A stretch of 21,054 nucleotides of DNA from RYN-433 sp036558265 (GTDB lineage Bacteria; Planctomycetota; Phycisphaerae; Tepidisphaerales; Tepidisphaeraceae), in NCBI GenBank assembly GCA_036558265.1, contig DATBFY010000055.1, positions 1-21,054 on the forward strand, read 5' to 3'. This document shows positions 7,666-14,592 of the stretch, piece after piece (within the stretch, counting starts at the first letter, position 1; every line of letters begins with the position of its first letter). The notes beneath the pieces are model-generated. The model was not told the origin of the DNA. It did not search any database and worked only from the letters and a program-made list of their open reading frames with translations. Made by a program: the position numbers and the translations under genes.

Positions 7666-9369
7666 TTAGAGCGATACCGCCTCCTCGGACCAGATCATGA
7701 ACTCGCGGTGGCCGTTTTGTTCGGCTTTGACCGGTTGGCCGCTGGCGGTGGCGAGGATCAGGTCGAAGAGTTGTTGGCCGACCGTCTGGACGGGGACGTG
7801 GTCATCGAGGATGGGGGCGGCGCTGAGGTCGATGTCGCCGGGCATGCGGCGGTGGAGATTGGCGTTCGAGGCGATCTTGATCACCGGGGCGATCGCGTTG
7901 CCGATGCCGGTGCCGCGGCCGGTGGTGAAGCAGACGATCTGGCACCCGCTGGCGACCAGCGCGGGCGTGCTCTCCTGGTCGTAGCTGGGACAGTAGAGGA
8001 GGTGGAGGCCGGTTTTTCGGGGGGCGGAAGACGAGGATGGAGGATGGAGGATGGAAGATGGATGGTGGTCCCAGACGGATTGGGCGTAGTCGAGGACACC
8101 CTCGACGGGCGCGGTGCCGGATTTGGCGAGGGCGCCCAGGGATTTGATGGTGATGTTGAGAAGGCCGCCTTCCTTGTTGCCGGGGGAGGGGTTTTCGGCC
8201 ATCGAACCGCCGACGCGGGCGACGTATTTGCGGAAGCGCTCCATGGCTTGGAAGACCTGGCGTGCGACATCGCGGTCGCGGGCGCGGGCGGCGAAGAGGT
8301 GTTCGGCGCCGAAGAACTCGGGGATCTCGGTGATGATGGTCGTGCCGCCGGCGCGGACCAGAAGGTCCGAGGCGACGCCCAGGGCGGGGTTGGCGGAGAG
8401 GCCGGAGAACGCGTCGGAGCCGCCGCACTTGAGGCCGACGACCAACTCGCCGGCGTCGCACTCGGTGCGGGCGCTGTCGTTGGCTGCGTCGAGGAGCTGC
8501 GGGAGCAGTTCGAGGCCACGTTTAATGGTGCCGAGCGTGCCGCCGGAGGATTGCACGCTCAGGGTGAGGACGGGTTTTCCGTGGCGTTGTCCGAAATCGA
8601 TGAGGGAGGCGCCGCGGGCGCGGGACGCGGTCGTGCCCTGTTGCGCGAGCGTGACGTATTTGCCGACGGCGTCGAGGTTGGTCTTCTCGCAGCCCAGCTC
8701 GATGACGAGAACGGCACCAACGTTGGGGTGTTCGATGTAGCGGCCAAGCATGCGCATTGAGGCTTCGACGACGCCCATGAGCTGGTCTGGGGTGCGGGCG
8801 GTCGGCTCGTAGTCGGGGCAGCCGCAGCCGCGGGTGTGGGGGATGGCGGTCACGCCGTCCACGTTGGGGTACTTGTCGCGAGAGTAGACGCCGGTCAGTT
8901 CGGCCTGGAGGGCGATGGTGGCGGCCTCGTGACTGGAGCACATGCTGGTGGGGACGACCAGGACCCAGTTGCGGACGCCGACGCGGCCATCGGGTCGTCG
9001 ATAACCCATGAACGTCGGGCGCGGGCCTTGCCACGGGGGGAGGCCGGGCGTCTGAAGTTCGAGCGATTCGGCGTCCACGTGGGGAACCTGGTTGTCGGCG
9101 GTGTCGGCGTTCACAGGGTCGCCGGGAAGGAGGCCCCTGGAGAGGGCGAAGGGTTGGCCGTACTGGTGGATCCATGCGCCGGCGGGGACGGGGCGGAGGG
9201 CGAAGCGGTGCCCCGCGGGGATGTCGGCCGTGAGGGTGATCGGACCGAAGCGATCGGAAGCAAGGCTCGTGCCGGCGGGAAGGGGTTCGCGGGCGACGGC
9301 GACATCGTCGAGGTCGGGGTGGACGACGACGGCGCAGTCGTCGAGGGCGCGCGGAGTCGAATGAGTCAT
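7666..9369 (-). CDS. uxaA: UxaA-family altronate/galactarate-type dehydratase with fused SAF domain
   Basis: A 567-residue cytoplasmic enzyme expected to dehydrate a hexonate such as altronate to a 2-keto-3-deoxy acid. Residues ~11-85 form a SAF-type domain (PAGHRFALRPVPAGAWIHQYGQ) and ~115-550 the UxaA catalytic region: GYRRPDGRVGVRN (122-134), HTRGCGCP (178-185), ELGCEKTN (224-231), SVQSSGGT (271-278) and LKCGGSDAFSGLSANPALG (313-331). The conserved cysteines are present. Substrate cannot be decided from sequence; altronate is the commonest call, galactarate and other acids are possible. Residues ~434-446 (HHPSSILHPPSS region) are encoded by a heptanucleotide repeat and form an odd Pro/Ser/His linker just before the final FTTGRGTGIGN block. 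No Shine-Dalgarno sequence is evident before the ATG at 9369. No uronate pathway genes are adjacent. Confidence 0.9.
   Translation of the reverse strand: MTHSTPRALDDCAVVVHPDLDDVAVAREPLPAGTSLASDRFGPITLTADIPAGHRFALRPVPAGAWIHQYGQPFALSRGLLPGDPVNADTADNQVPHVDAESLELQTPGLPPWQGPRPTFMGYRRPDGRVGVRNWVLVVPTSMCSSHEAATIALQAELTGVYSRDKYPNVDGVTAIPHTRGCGCPDYEPTARTPDQLMGVVEASMRMLGRYIEHPNVGAVLVIELGCEKTNLDAVGKYVTLAQQGTTASRARGASLIDFGQRHGKPVLTLSVQSSGGTLGTIKRGLELLPQLLDAANDSARTECDAGELVVGLKCGGSDAFSGLSANPALGVASDLLVRAGGTTIITEIPEFFGAEHLFAARARDRDVARQVFQAMERFRKYVARVGGSMAENPSPGNKEGGLLNITIKSLGALAKSGTAPVEGVLDYAQSVWDHHPSSILHPPSSSSAPRKTGLHLLYCPSYDQESTPALVASGCQIVCFTTGRGTGIGNAIAPVIKIASNANLHRRMPGDIDLSAAPILDDHVPVQTVGQQLFDLILATASGQPVKAEQNGHREFMIWSEEAVSL
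8034..8068. repeat. Heptanucleotide tandem repeat inside uxaA-family gene
   Basis: Five 7-nt units: AGGATGG three times, then AAGATGG and ATGGTGG. The tract lies inside the dehydratase reading frame (minus strand) and encodes residues ~434-446, a His/Pro/Ser linker. It contributes 35 nt, which is not a multiple of three. Confidence 0.85.
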
Positions 9370-9446
9370 CGGCGGGCAATTTTATCAGGACCGATCGAAA
9401 GAGCAGGGGTATGCGGCGGGGTGCATGTGTAGGGTCGGAATAACCG

Positions 9447-9462
9447 GTACGGCTTACCGTAC
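9447..9462. promoter_or_regulatory. Palindrome in divergent intergenic region, possible operator
   Basis: GTACGG, CTTA, CCGTAC: perfect 6-bp arms in the 233-bp region between the divergent dehydratase gene and the small two-TM protein gene. It could bind a dimeric regulator of either gene. I saw no matching promoter boxes nearby. An isolated palindrome of this size can occur by chance. Confidence 0.3.
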
Positions 9463-9602
9463 TCCCGCAGGTCGATTCGAGGAAATACTTTCTCGCCTTT
9501 GCCCATAACGTATTGGATGTTTCAGCACACGATTTTGACGAAAAAGGGGCCTGGCGCACCGGAAGGTCGCGCGAGTAACCGAGCGAGTGAGAGAGGTGTG
9601 CG

Positions 9603-10199
9603 ATGAGTGATCTCGCGTTTGTCGTTCCCGCGGGGCCGTCGCCGTCGCCGTCGGCGTCCCCGGCGGAGGATCTGGAGGTCGCTGTCCTGGAGGGAGGCGA
9701 GACGATCGGGGCGGTACACGTGTTGCGGTGCGACGAGCGGCGCGTGGAGCTGCGCACGCCGGGCGAGCTGGGCCTGGGGCGGGCGCTGGTGGGGCTGGTG
9801 CCGATCGTCTGGTGCGTGGCGGCGTGGGTGCTCTGCCTGCGCGAGCACCTGCTGGCGGAACGATTGCGAGGTTGCCTGGCACTGTCACTGATGGCGACGG
9901 TGAGCCTCACGTTGATGATCTCGTCGCTGGGCGTCGTCTGGCGGTTTGACGGCCGCCGCCGGACGATGTCCCGGCGCGTGGGGCTGATGGGTCGGACGCA
10001 CAACGCGCGTCGTCTGGCGGGGTTGCGGGTGGAATCGACGCGCACGCTGACGGACGTGGAGCTGCGCATGATCCTCGTGGACGCGACGGGGCAGGAGCAG
10101 TACGAGATCGCGGCGTGGAACCGGCGGGAGATCGACCGGGGGCAGGTGGACGCGCTGGCGGGCGCGATCCGGCGGACGATGGGTTGGGATCAGGCTTAA
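9603..10199 (+). CDS. Unknown two-TM protein
   Basis: A 198-residue protein of unrecognised family. After a Pro/Ser-rich N-terminus (PSPSPSASPAED) and a small beta-rich part come two hydrophobic segments, about 60-80 and 90-113, then a polar ~85-residue C-terminal domain (RFDGRRRTMSRRVGLMGRTH...). The arrangement of soluble strand region, TM hairpin, then a second region that begins with a basic, Arg-rich patch resembles small PH-like membrane proteins, with both ends cytoplasmic; this is only a resemblance. The ATG at 9603 is supported by GAGAGG six bases upstream. It stands alone on the plus strand, 207 bp before the hydrolase gene, with a long hairpin between the two. Confidence 0.6.
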   Translation: MSDLAFVVPAGPSPSPSASPAEDLEVAVLEGGETIGAVHVLRCDERRVELRTPGELGLGRALVGLVPIVWCVAAWVLCLREHLLAERLRGCLALSLMATVSLTLMISSLGVVWRFDGRRRTMSRRVGLMGRTHNARRLAGLRVESTRTLTDVELRMILVDATGQEQYEIAAWNRREIDRGQVDALAGAIRRTMGWDQA

Positions 10200-10233
10200 C
10201 AGGTCGCGTGCGCGCACGTGCGTGACCCGGGGG

Positions 10234-10315
10234 TCCTGCCCGTGGACGGGGCGCCGGGCATTGCGAAGGAATGGCGTTTGCGATGCCGCGCGGCGCTTAC
10301 TGGACACGGGCAGGA
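10234..10315. repeat. 82-bp imperfect hairpin element
   Basis: TCCTGCCCGTG (10234-10244) is the exact inverse of CACGGGCAGGA (10305-10315). Between them GCGCCGGGCATTGCGAA (10251-10267) pairs imperfectly with the segment at 10277-10296 (TTTGCGATGCC then GCGCGGCGC), leaving a short loop near 10268-10276. The whole can fold as one long stem. It shares its outer core with the palindrome at 7639-7657, so it looks like a copy of a dispersed REP-like element. Confidence 0.6.
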
Positions 10316-10406
10316 TGCCCGGGCCACGCGTTCCCGCACCTGGTCTCTCGCCCCGCGACTGAACGACGGCCGGGCACCGGGGTAAGTGGTAAGAGGGAGG
10401 TGCCGC

Positions 10407-11621
10407 ATGCGCACGGTCCTACGTTTCCCGCTCGCCTTCCTCATTGCCTTCGCCCCCATCGCCCGCGCGGCCGCGCAGCACTACGATGCCTATGACTACG
10501 CCGAGCCAGGGAAAGAGTATCGTCTGGTGATCCCGAAGCGTCTGACGACGGTGCGGGGAATCCTGGTCGTCTGCAATTACGCGGGCGGCGACTCACGCGA
10601 CTACTACACGCAAAACTGGTACGGCATGTTCCTGGACACGCATGGTTTCGCGTTCCTCGGCTCCAAAGGCAACAACTCGCACGTCGCAAGCTACCAGGCA
10701 TTTCTGCGCGCCGTGAAACAGTTCGGCATCGACTCCCATCATCCCGAGCTGGTCAACGCGCCGTATGCCACCACCGGCTTCTCCGCGGGCGGAGGGTTCG
10801 CCAGCACCCTGCTGACCAGAGACCCCGACAGGGTGATCGCGTCTGCCCCCGTCGGCGCTCGCATCAATTTCGACGTGTTCAAAGCGCCCGACGCGCCCAC
10901 GGCTGCCCACCTTGGCGTCCCGACATGCCTCATCACGGGCGAGAAGGAAAATTCCGCCAAAGTTGTTGATCCGGTATTCATACCCTATCGCCCGCACGGC
11001 GCGCTCTACAGTTGGATGGCGGTGCAGGGCATCGGCCACGAAATGAGGGGGCAGGAAGTGCTGGCGATGCCCGTGCTCGATGCCGCGGTGCGCGCTCGCT
11101 ATCCCCGTGACGGCGATGTGCGCAAGGGCCCGATCAAGTTAAACGCCATTGATCCCGCAAGCGGCTGGGTGGCCGATCACACCACGTGGAAGGGCGGCCT
11201 GACCCGCATCGTGCCGGCGAAACGATTCAACGGGGACTTCGGGCATTCGAGTTGGCTGCAGAACGAAGACCTCGCCTTCATCTACCGGGCTTATTCCACG
11301 TACGACAGGCCGCTGGTCATCACGTCGCCGCGCTCGGGTATGCCCGGGGGCGCGGAACAATGTGATGCCGGGTCGGACGTTCCCATCCTCGTCGATGCCG
11401 GCCAGTTCCCGGAGTGGAACAAACTGGCGTTCTACGATGGCGCGACGAAACTCGGCGAGATCACCCAAGGTGTACCGAAGTTCACCGCGAAGAATCTTAC
11501 GCCAGGCTACCACGTCTTCTCCGTGCTCGGCACGGATGCCCGGGGAAACCTGCGCACGTCCAACCCGGTGCTGGTCGTGGTTTGGGAGCCTCGCACCACA
11601 GTTCACGATCAGAGTCCGTAG
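10407..11621 (+). CDS. Exported alpha/beta hydrolase with C-terminal Ig-like domain
   Basis: A 404-residue secreted hydrolase. Residues 1-24 are a signal peptide (MRT, then a hydrophobic FPLAFLIAFAPIA core, then ARAAAQ). The alpha/beta-hydrolase fold shows the nucleophile elbow GFSAGG with Ser126 (G-x-S-x-G) and a likely catalytic His211 in GIGHEM; the acid may be near Glu178/Glu181 (ITGEKEN). Its closest look is of polyhydroxyalkanoate-depolymerase or feruloyl-esterase-like proteins, but the substrate is unknown. From about 303 an Ig-like beta domain follows (PLVITSPRSG...TPGYHVFSVLGTDARGN), common in exported carbohydrate-active enzymes. The frame is open to a GTG at 10386, but the ATG at 10407 has GAGGGAGG 6 nt before it and starts the signal peptide. 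The last 13 bp overlap the end of the convergent chrA-like gene. Confidence 0.8.
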   Translation: MRTVLRFPLAFLIAFAPIARAAAQHYDAYDYAEPGKEYRLVIPKRLTTVRGILVVCNYAGGDSRDYYTQNWYGMFLDTHGFAFLGSKGNNSHVASYQAFLRAVKQFGIDSHHPELVNAPYATTGFSAGGGFASTLLTRDPDRVIASAPVGARINFDVFKAPDAPTAAHLGVPTCLITGEKENSAKVVDPVFIPYRPHGALYSWMAVQGIGHEMRGQEVLAMPVLDAAVRARYPRDGDVRKGPIKLNAIDPASGWVADHTTWKGGLTRIVPAKRFNGDFGHSSWLQNEDLAFIYRAYSTYDRPLVITSPRSGMPGGAEQCDAGSDVPILVDAGQFPEWNKLAFYDGATKLGEITQGVPKFTAKNLTPGYHVFSVLGTDARGNLRTSNPVLVVVWEPRTTVHDQSP

Positions 11622-12871
11622 ACGATCAGGCCGATCAGGGCGGAGGCGGCGATCAGCCAGGTGGGGTTGAGCTTCGTCACGATCAGGATGAGCAGGGCCA
11701 GGGCGAAGACCGCGACGCCGAGCCTTTCGACATGGCCGGCCGGGTTCCACATCACGGATCGGGCGAACCAGATCGAGACGACCAGGATGAGGGAGACGAC
11801 GGCGGCGTTCATGCCGTCCAGGGCGCCGCGCGCCAGGCGGTTGGCGCGGAGGCGCGGGAGGACCGGGCCCAGGATCGCCACGAAACAGAAGGAGGGGAGG
11901 AAGATCGCGGTCGTGGCAACCACACCTCCCAGGATGCCCCCGCCCGTGCCCCCGCCGAAATTGCGGGCGGACAAGAGGTAGCCGATGAAGGTGGCTGCGG
12001 TGAGCAGGGGGCCGGGCGTGACCTGTCCGACGGCGATCGCGTCGAGGAGTTCCTGCTCGGTCAGCCAGCGATGCTGTTCGACCAGGCCGCTGTGCAGGAA
12101 GCTGGCGAGGACGTAGCCGCTGCCGAAGAGGGTCGCGCCGACCTTGAGGAAGAAGAGAGCCATCGTTGTGAGCTGGACGGTGAACGTTGCCGGCGCGAGG
12201 GACAGCGGCAGGACGAAGAAGCTCGTGCGGCGCAGGTCGGGATGAGGGGATGAGGGGGTGAGGGGATGAGGGGAGGGAGTGGCGGCGGCGGGCGCTGGGC
12301 GGGCGGCGGCGCGGATCAGGCCGGCGAGGGCGGCGGCGGCGAGGATGATCAGCTCGGGCTGGGGGATGTGGTAGTGTTGCAATAAAACCGCAGAGGCGAG
12401 GGAGAGGAGGGCGATGGCGGTGGTGAAGGGGTCGCGGACGCCGGTTTTTGCGAAGCGGCCCATCGCGACGACGACGATCGCGACCATGCAGGCCTTGATG
12501 CCGACCAGGGCGTGACCGACGCCAGGCTTTGCGCCGAAGGCGACGTAGGCCCACGCGATCGGGAGGATGATGAGCATCGCCGGGACGATGAAGCAGACGC
12601 CGGCGGCGACCAGGCCCCGCCAGCCGGCGCGGAGATAGCCCACGTGAATCGCGAGCTCGGTGGAGTTGGGGCCGGGGATGAAGTTGACGGCGGAGACGAT
12701 GTCCAGGAAGTGCTGCCGGTCGAGCCAGTTTCGGCGGTGGACGACCTCTTCCTCGATGAGGGCGACGTGCGCCGCGGGGCCGCCGAACGCGGTGAAGCCG
12801 AGCCTGAGGAAGAGGCGCGCGACCTCGGCGACCCGATGTGGCGATTGGGGACTGGTCTCGGGCGGCGGCAT
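11609..12871 (-). CDS. chrA: Chromate transporter family protein ChrA (two-domain)
   Basis: A ~420-residue inner-membrane protein with the two tandem CHR domains of long ChrA transporters, which export chromate and possibly other oxyanions using the proton-motive force. The N-terminal repeat shows FGGPAAH (29-35) and NFIPGPNSTELAIH (63-76); the C-terminal repeat shows FGSGYVL (249-255) and VGQVTPGPLLTAATFIGY (281-298). Many hydrophobic segments separate these. Between the halves (about 198-210) is a Pro/Ser/His linker encoded by an 8-nt tandem repeat. The ATG at 12871 is chosen over an upstream TTG at 12934 because the family N-terminus begins shortly after it; neither has a clear Shine-Dalgarno sequence. 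It lies 120 bp after the two PDZ genes on the same strand. Substrate is not proven by sequence. Confidence 0.9.
   Translation of the reverse strand: MPPPETSPQSPHRVAEVARLFLRLGFTAFGGPAAHVALIEEEVVHRRNWLDRQHFLDIVSAVNFIPGPNSTELAIHVGYLRAGWRGLVAAGVCFIVPAMLIILPIAWAYVAFGAKPGVGHALVGIKACMVAIVVVAMGRFAKTGVRDPFTTAIALLSLASAVLLQHYHIPQPELIILAAAALAGLIRAAARPAPAAATPSPHPLTPSSPHPDLRRTSFFVLPLSLAPATFTVQLTTMALFFLKVGATLFGSGYVLASFLHSGLVEQHRWLTEQELLDAIAVGQVTPGPLLTAATFIGYLLSARNFGGGTGGGILGGVVATTAIFLPSFCFVAILGPVLPRLRANRLARGALDGMNAAVVSLILVVSIWFARSVMWNPAGHVERLGVAVFALALLILIVTKLNPTWLIAASALIGLIVYGL
12239..12278. repeat. Octanucleotide tandem repeat inside chrA-like gene
   Basis: GGGATGAG at 12239-12246 and 12247-12254, GGGGTGAG at 12255-12262, GGGATGAG at 12263-12270, then a decayed unit GGGAGGGA. 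On the coding strand it encodes the Pro/His/Ser linker joining the two CHR domains. The unit is one base longer than in the other micro-repeats of the window. Confidence 0.85.
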
Positions 12872-12991
12872 TGCCCGGGGACTGTCGAGGGGCGGTGGCG
12901 CGGCGTCAAGGTTTCGTGGTCTGCGAAACCGCAAGCGACGTTAGAGATCGCGCGGCGAAGTTCGCGCACGCAACATCAATCGCGCGTCGGA

Positions 12992-14524
12992 TCATTTTGC
13001 CTGGAATCCGTTGTTGCCTGCCTGGCGGTTGGTGACGCCGAACTCGGTCGCGGCCTTGGGGTTCTGCTCGAGCGTGGCGAGTTGGGCGGCGACGTCCGGC
13101 AGCAGGTCCTTGCGCTGCTCCTCGGTGGCGGTCGGGCCGTCGAAGAGCGTCTTGCCGTCGGCCTGGGAGAAGGCGAAGGCGTAGGTGATGCGGCCATTCT
13201 CGTAGCGGGCGATCAGGAGGATGTCCTTCTCGATGGAGGTCAGGAAGCGGGCGCGGGCGGCGGCGGCAGGGGGGACCATGCCGACGCCGTAGACCTTGTT
13301 ACCGGCGACGACGCCGGGCGGGGCGATTGCGGGACCGCCAAAGCCAACACCGGCGGTGCTGACACCGCCACCGCCACCGCCACCGCCGCCACCACCGGCA
13401 CCGAGAATCACGGCGCCGTTGCCGGCGACGGTGGTGAATCGCAGGGGGCCACCGGCCTCGGCCTTCTTGAGCTTGTCGCCCAGGCCCTCGGGCAGCGCCT
13501 TGCGCTGCTCGTCGGTCTCGACGGGGCCGTTGAACAGTTCCTTGCCGGCGCGGTCCCTGGCGACCATGTTGACGGCGCGCCCGTCCTTCACGTCGAGGTT
13601 GAGCGTGGCCTGAGCGTCGGACCAGACGATCTGGTTCTTGCCATCGATGTTGGCGAGGGCGATCACGCCGCCGCCGCCACCGAAGGCGTCGGCGGGCGGC
13701 TGGGGGGCGACGTTCAGCTTTCCGTCGGGGGTGAAATCCCAGAGGACGACGTCGCCGTTGCGGGCCAGGTTGGGATCCGGGACGGCGAGGCCCACCTCGG
13801 GCGTGACCTCGACGTCCACCTCCTGCTGCTCCAACTCAATGCTGACCGTGATTGTCGCGCCCTGGCGGAGGATCGTGAGCTTGACGTCGTCGCTTTGTTT
13901 TTTCATGCGGACGAGGGTGCGCAATTGCTCCGGGTTGGTCAGGAGCTGGTCGTCGAAGCGAGTGATGAGGTCGTACTGCTTGATGCCGGACTTCTCGGCG
14001 GGGCTGTTCGCTACGACGTAATCGACGACCAGGCCCATGCCAGGGGACAGCTTCATTTGGCTGGCGAGGACGGGCGGCGTCTCGGAGGTGGCGACGCCAA
14101 TGTAGGCGACCTTTTCCTTGCGGGTGGCCCGTTGGTTGGCGCGGAGCCAGTTCTGCAGTTGCTGTTGCTGCTGGGCATTTCCGGCGCGCCCACCGGCGGC
14201 GGTGCGGTGATAGTCGAGCATCGCGCGGTCGTAGGCGCGCTGCCTGTCCTGGACCGCGCGGGCGCGTTCGGCGGCGGCGGCGGCGCGTTCGGCTTCGACC
14301 TTGGCGCGGACGACGTCTTCGAGCTGACGGGCATCGGCGTCGTTCTTAGCCGCAGCGGCGTTCGCCGCGGGATTGGGCTGGGCGGCGGCGCCGGGCAGCG
14401 CGGCGGGCGCCGGTTCGGCCGCCGGGGTTGCGGGCGGGGCAGTGGCGGCGCCGGGTTGCTGTTGGGCGGTCGCCGCGCTTGTCAGGATCGTTACCAGCGT
14501 GAACGTCAATGATTTTCGCCACAT
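12992..14524 (-). CDS. Exported PDZ-domain protein (paralogue 1)
   Basis: A 510-residue secreted protein. Signal peptide 1-20 (MWRKSLTFTLVTILTSAATA), an Ala/Pro-rich linker, a charged helical stretch (~62-105, AAAAAERARAVQDRQ) that may form a coiled coil, a Gln-rich segment, then one PDZ domain at ~138-232 (YIGVATSETP...GMGLVVDYVVANSPAEKSGIKQYDLI). No protease domain is present, so it is not a DegP-type enzyme. After it come two copies of a ~60-residue module, about 293-354 and 426-487, each ending in GK-x-LF-x-GP-x-x-T-x-EQRK. They are separated by a run of ten or more glycines encoded by CCGCCA-type repeats. The ATG is supported by GAGGGA about 9 nt upstream. It lies 68 bp downstream of its paralogue in the same direction. 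Confidence 0.8.
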   Translation of the reverse strand: MWRKSLTFTLVTILTSAATAQQQPGAATAPPATPAAEPAPAALPGAAAQPNPAANAAAAKNDADARQLEDVVRAKVEAERAAAAAERARAVQDRQRAYDRAMLDYHRTAAGGRAGNAQQQQQLQNWLRANQRATRKEKVAYIGVATSETPPVLASQMKLSPGMGLVVDYVVANSPAEKSGIKQYDLITRFDDQLLTNPEQLRTLVRMKKQSDDVKLTILRQGATITVSIELEQQEVDVEVTPEVGLAVPDPNLARNGDVVLWDFTPDGKLNVAPQPPADAFGGGGGVIALANIDGKNQIVWSDAQATLNLDVKDGRAVNMVARDRAGKELFNGPVETDEQRKALPEGLGDKLKKAEAGGPLRFTTVAGNGAVILGAGGGGGGGGGGGVSTAGVGFGGPAIAPPGVVAGNKVYGVGMVPPAAAARARFLTSIEKDILLIARYENGRITYAFAFSQADGKTLFDGPTATEEQRKDLLPDVAAQLATLEQNPKAATEFGVTNRQAGNNGFQAK

Positions 14525-14592
14525 GTTCGTGTCCCTCGTCGTGTGTTCGCGTTCGATGTTGGTTCATTCCCGCAGTCCCCGCCGCCTTCGTG

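Noticed and set aside
7388..7669. Small plus-strand reading frames in the gap after the ketosynthase
   Set aside because: They run through the nested inverted repeats and have no recognisable protein features or clear ribosome-binding site.
8522..10069. A 515-residue minus-strand frame spanning the start of the dehydratase gene and the two-TM gene
   Set aside because: It is Arg/Pro/Ser-rich and crosses two genes with better evidence, so it is a shadow frame.
13363..13399. CCGCCA hexamer tract as a member of the micro-repeat family
   Set aside because: Its unit is 6 nt and it encodes a poly-glycine run in the PDZ protein, so it is ordinary low-complexity coding sequence.
12512..14512. A 666-residue plus-strand reading frame opposite the PDZ protein 1 gene
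   Set aside because: It is the reverse shadow of a gene with a signal peptide and PDZ domain and has a Gly/Val/Leu-rich composition with no recognisable motif.
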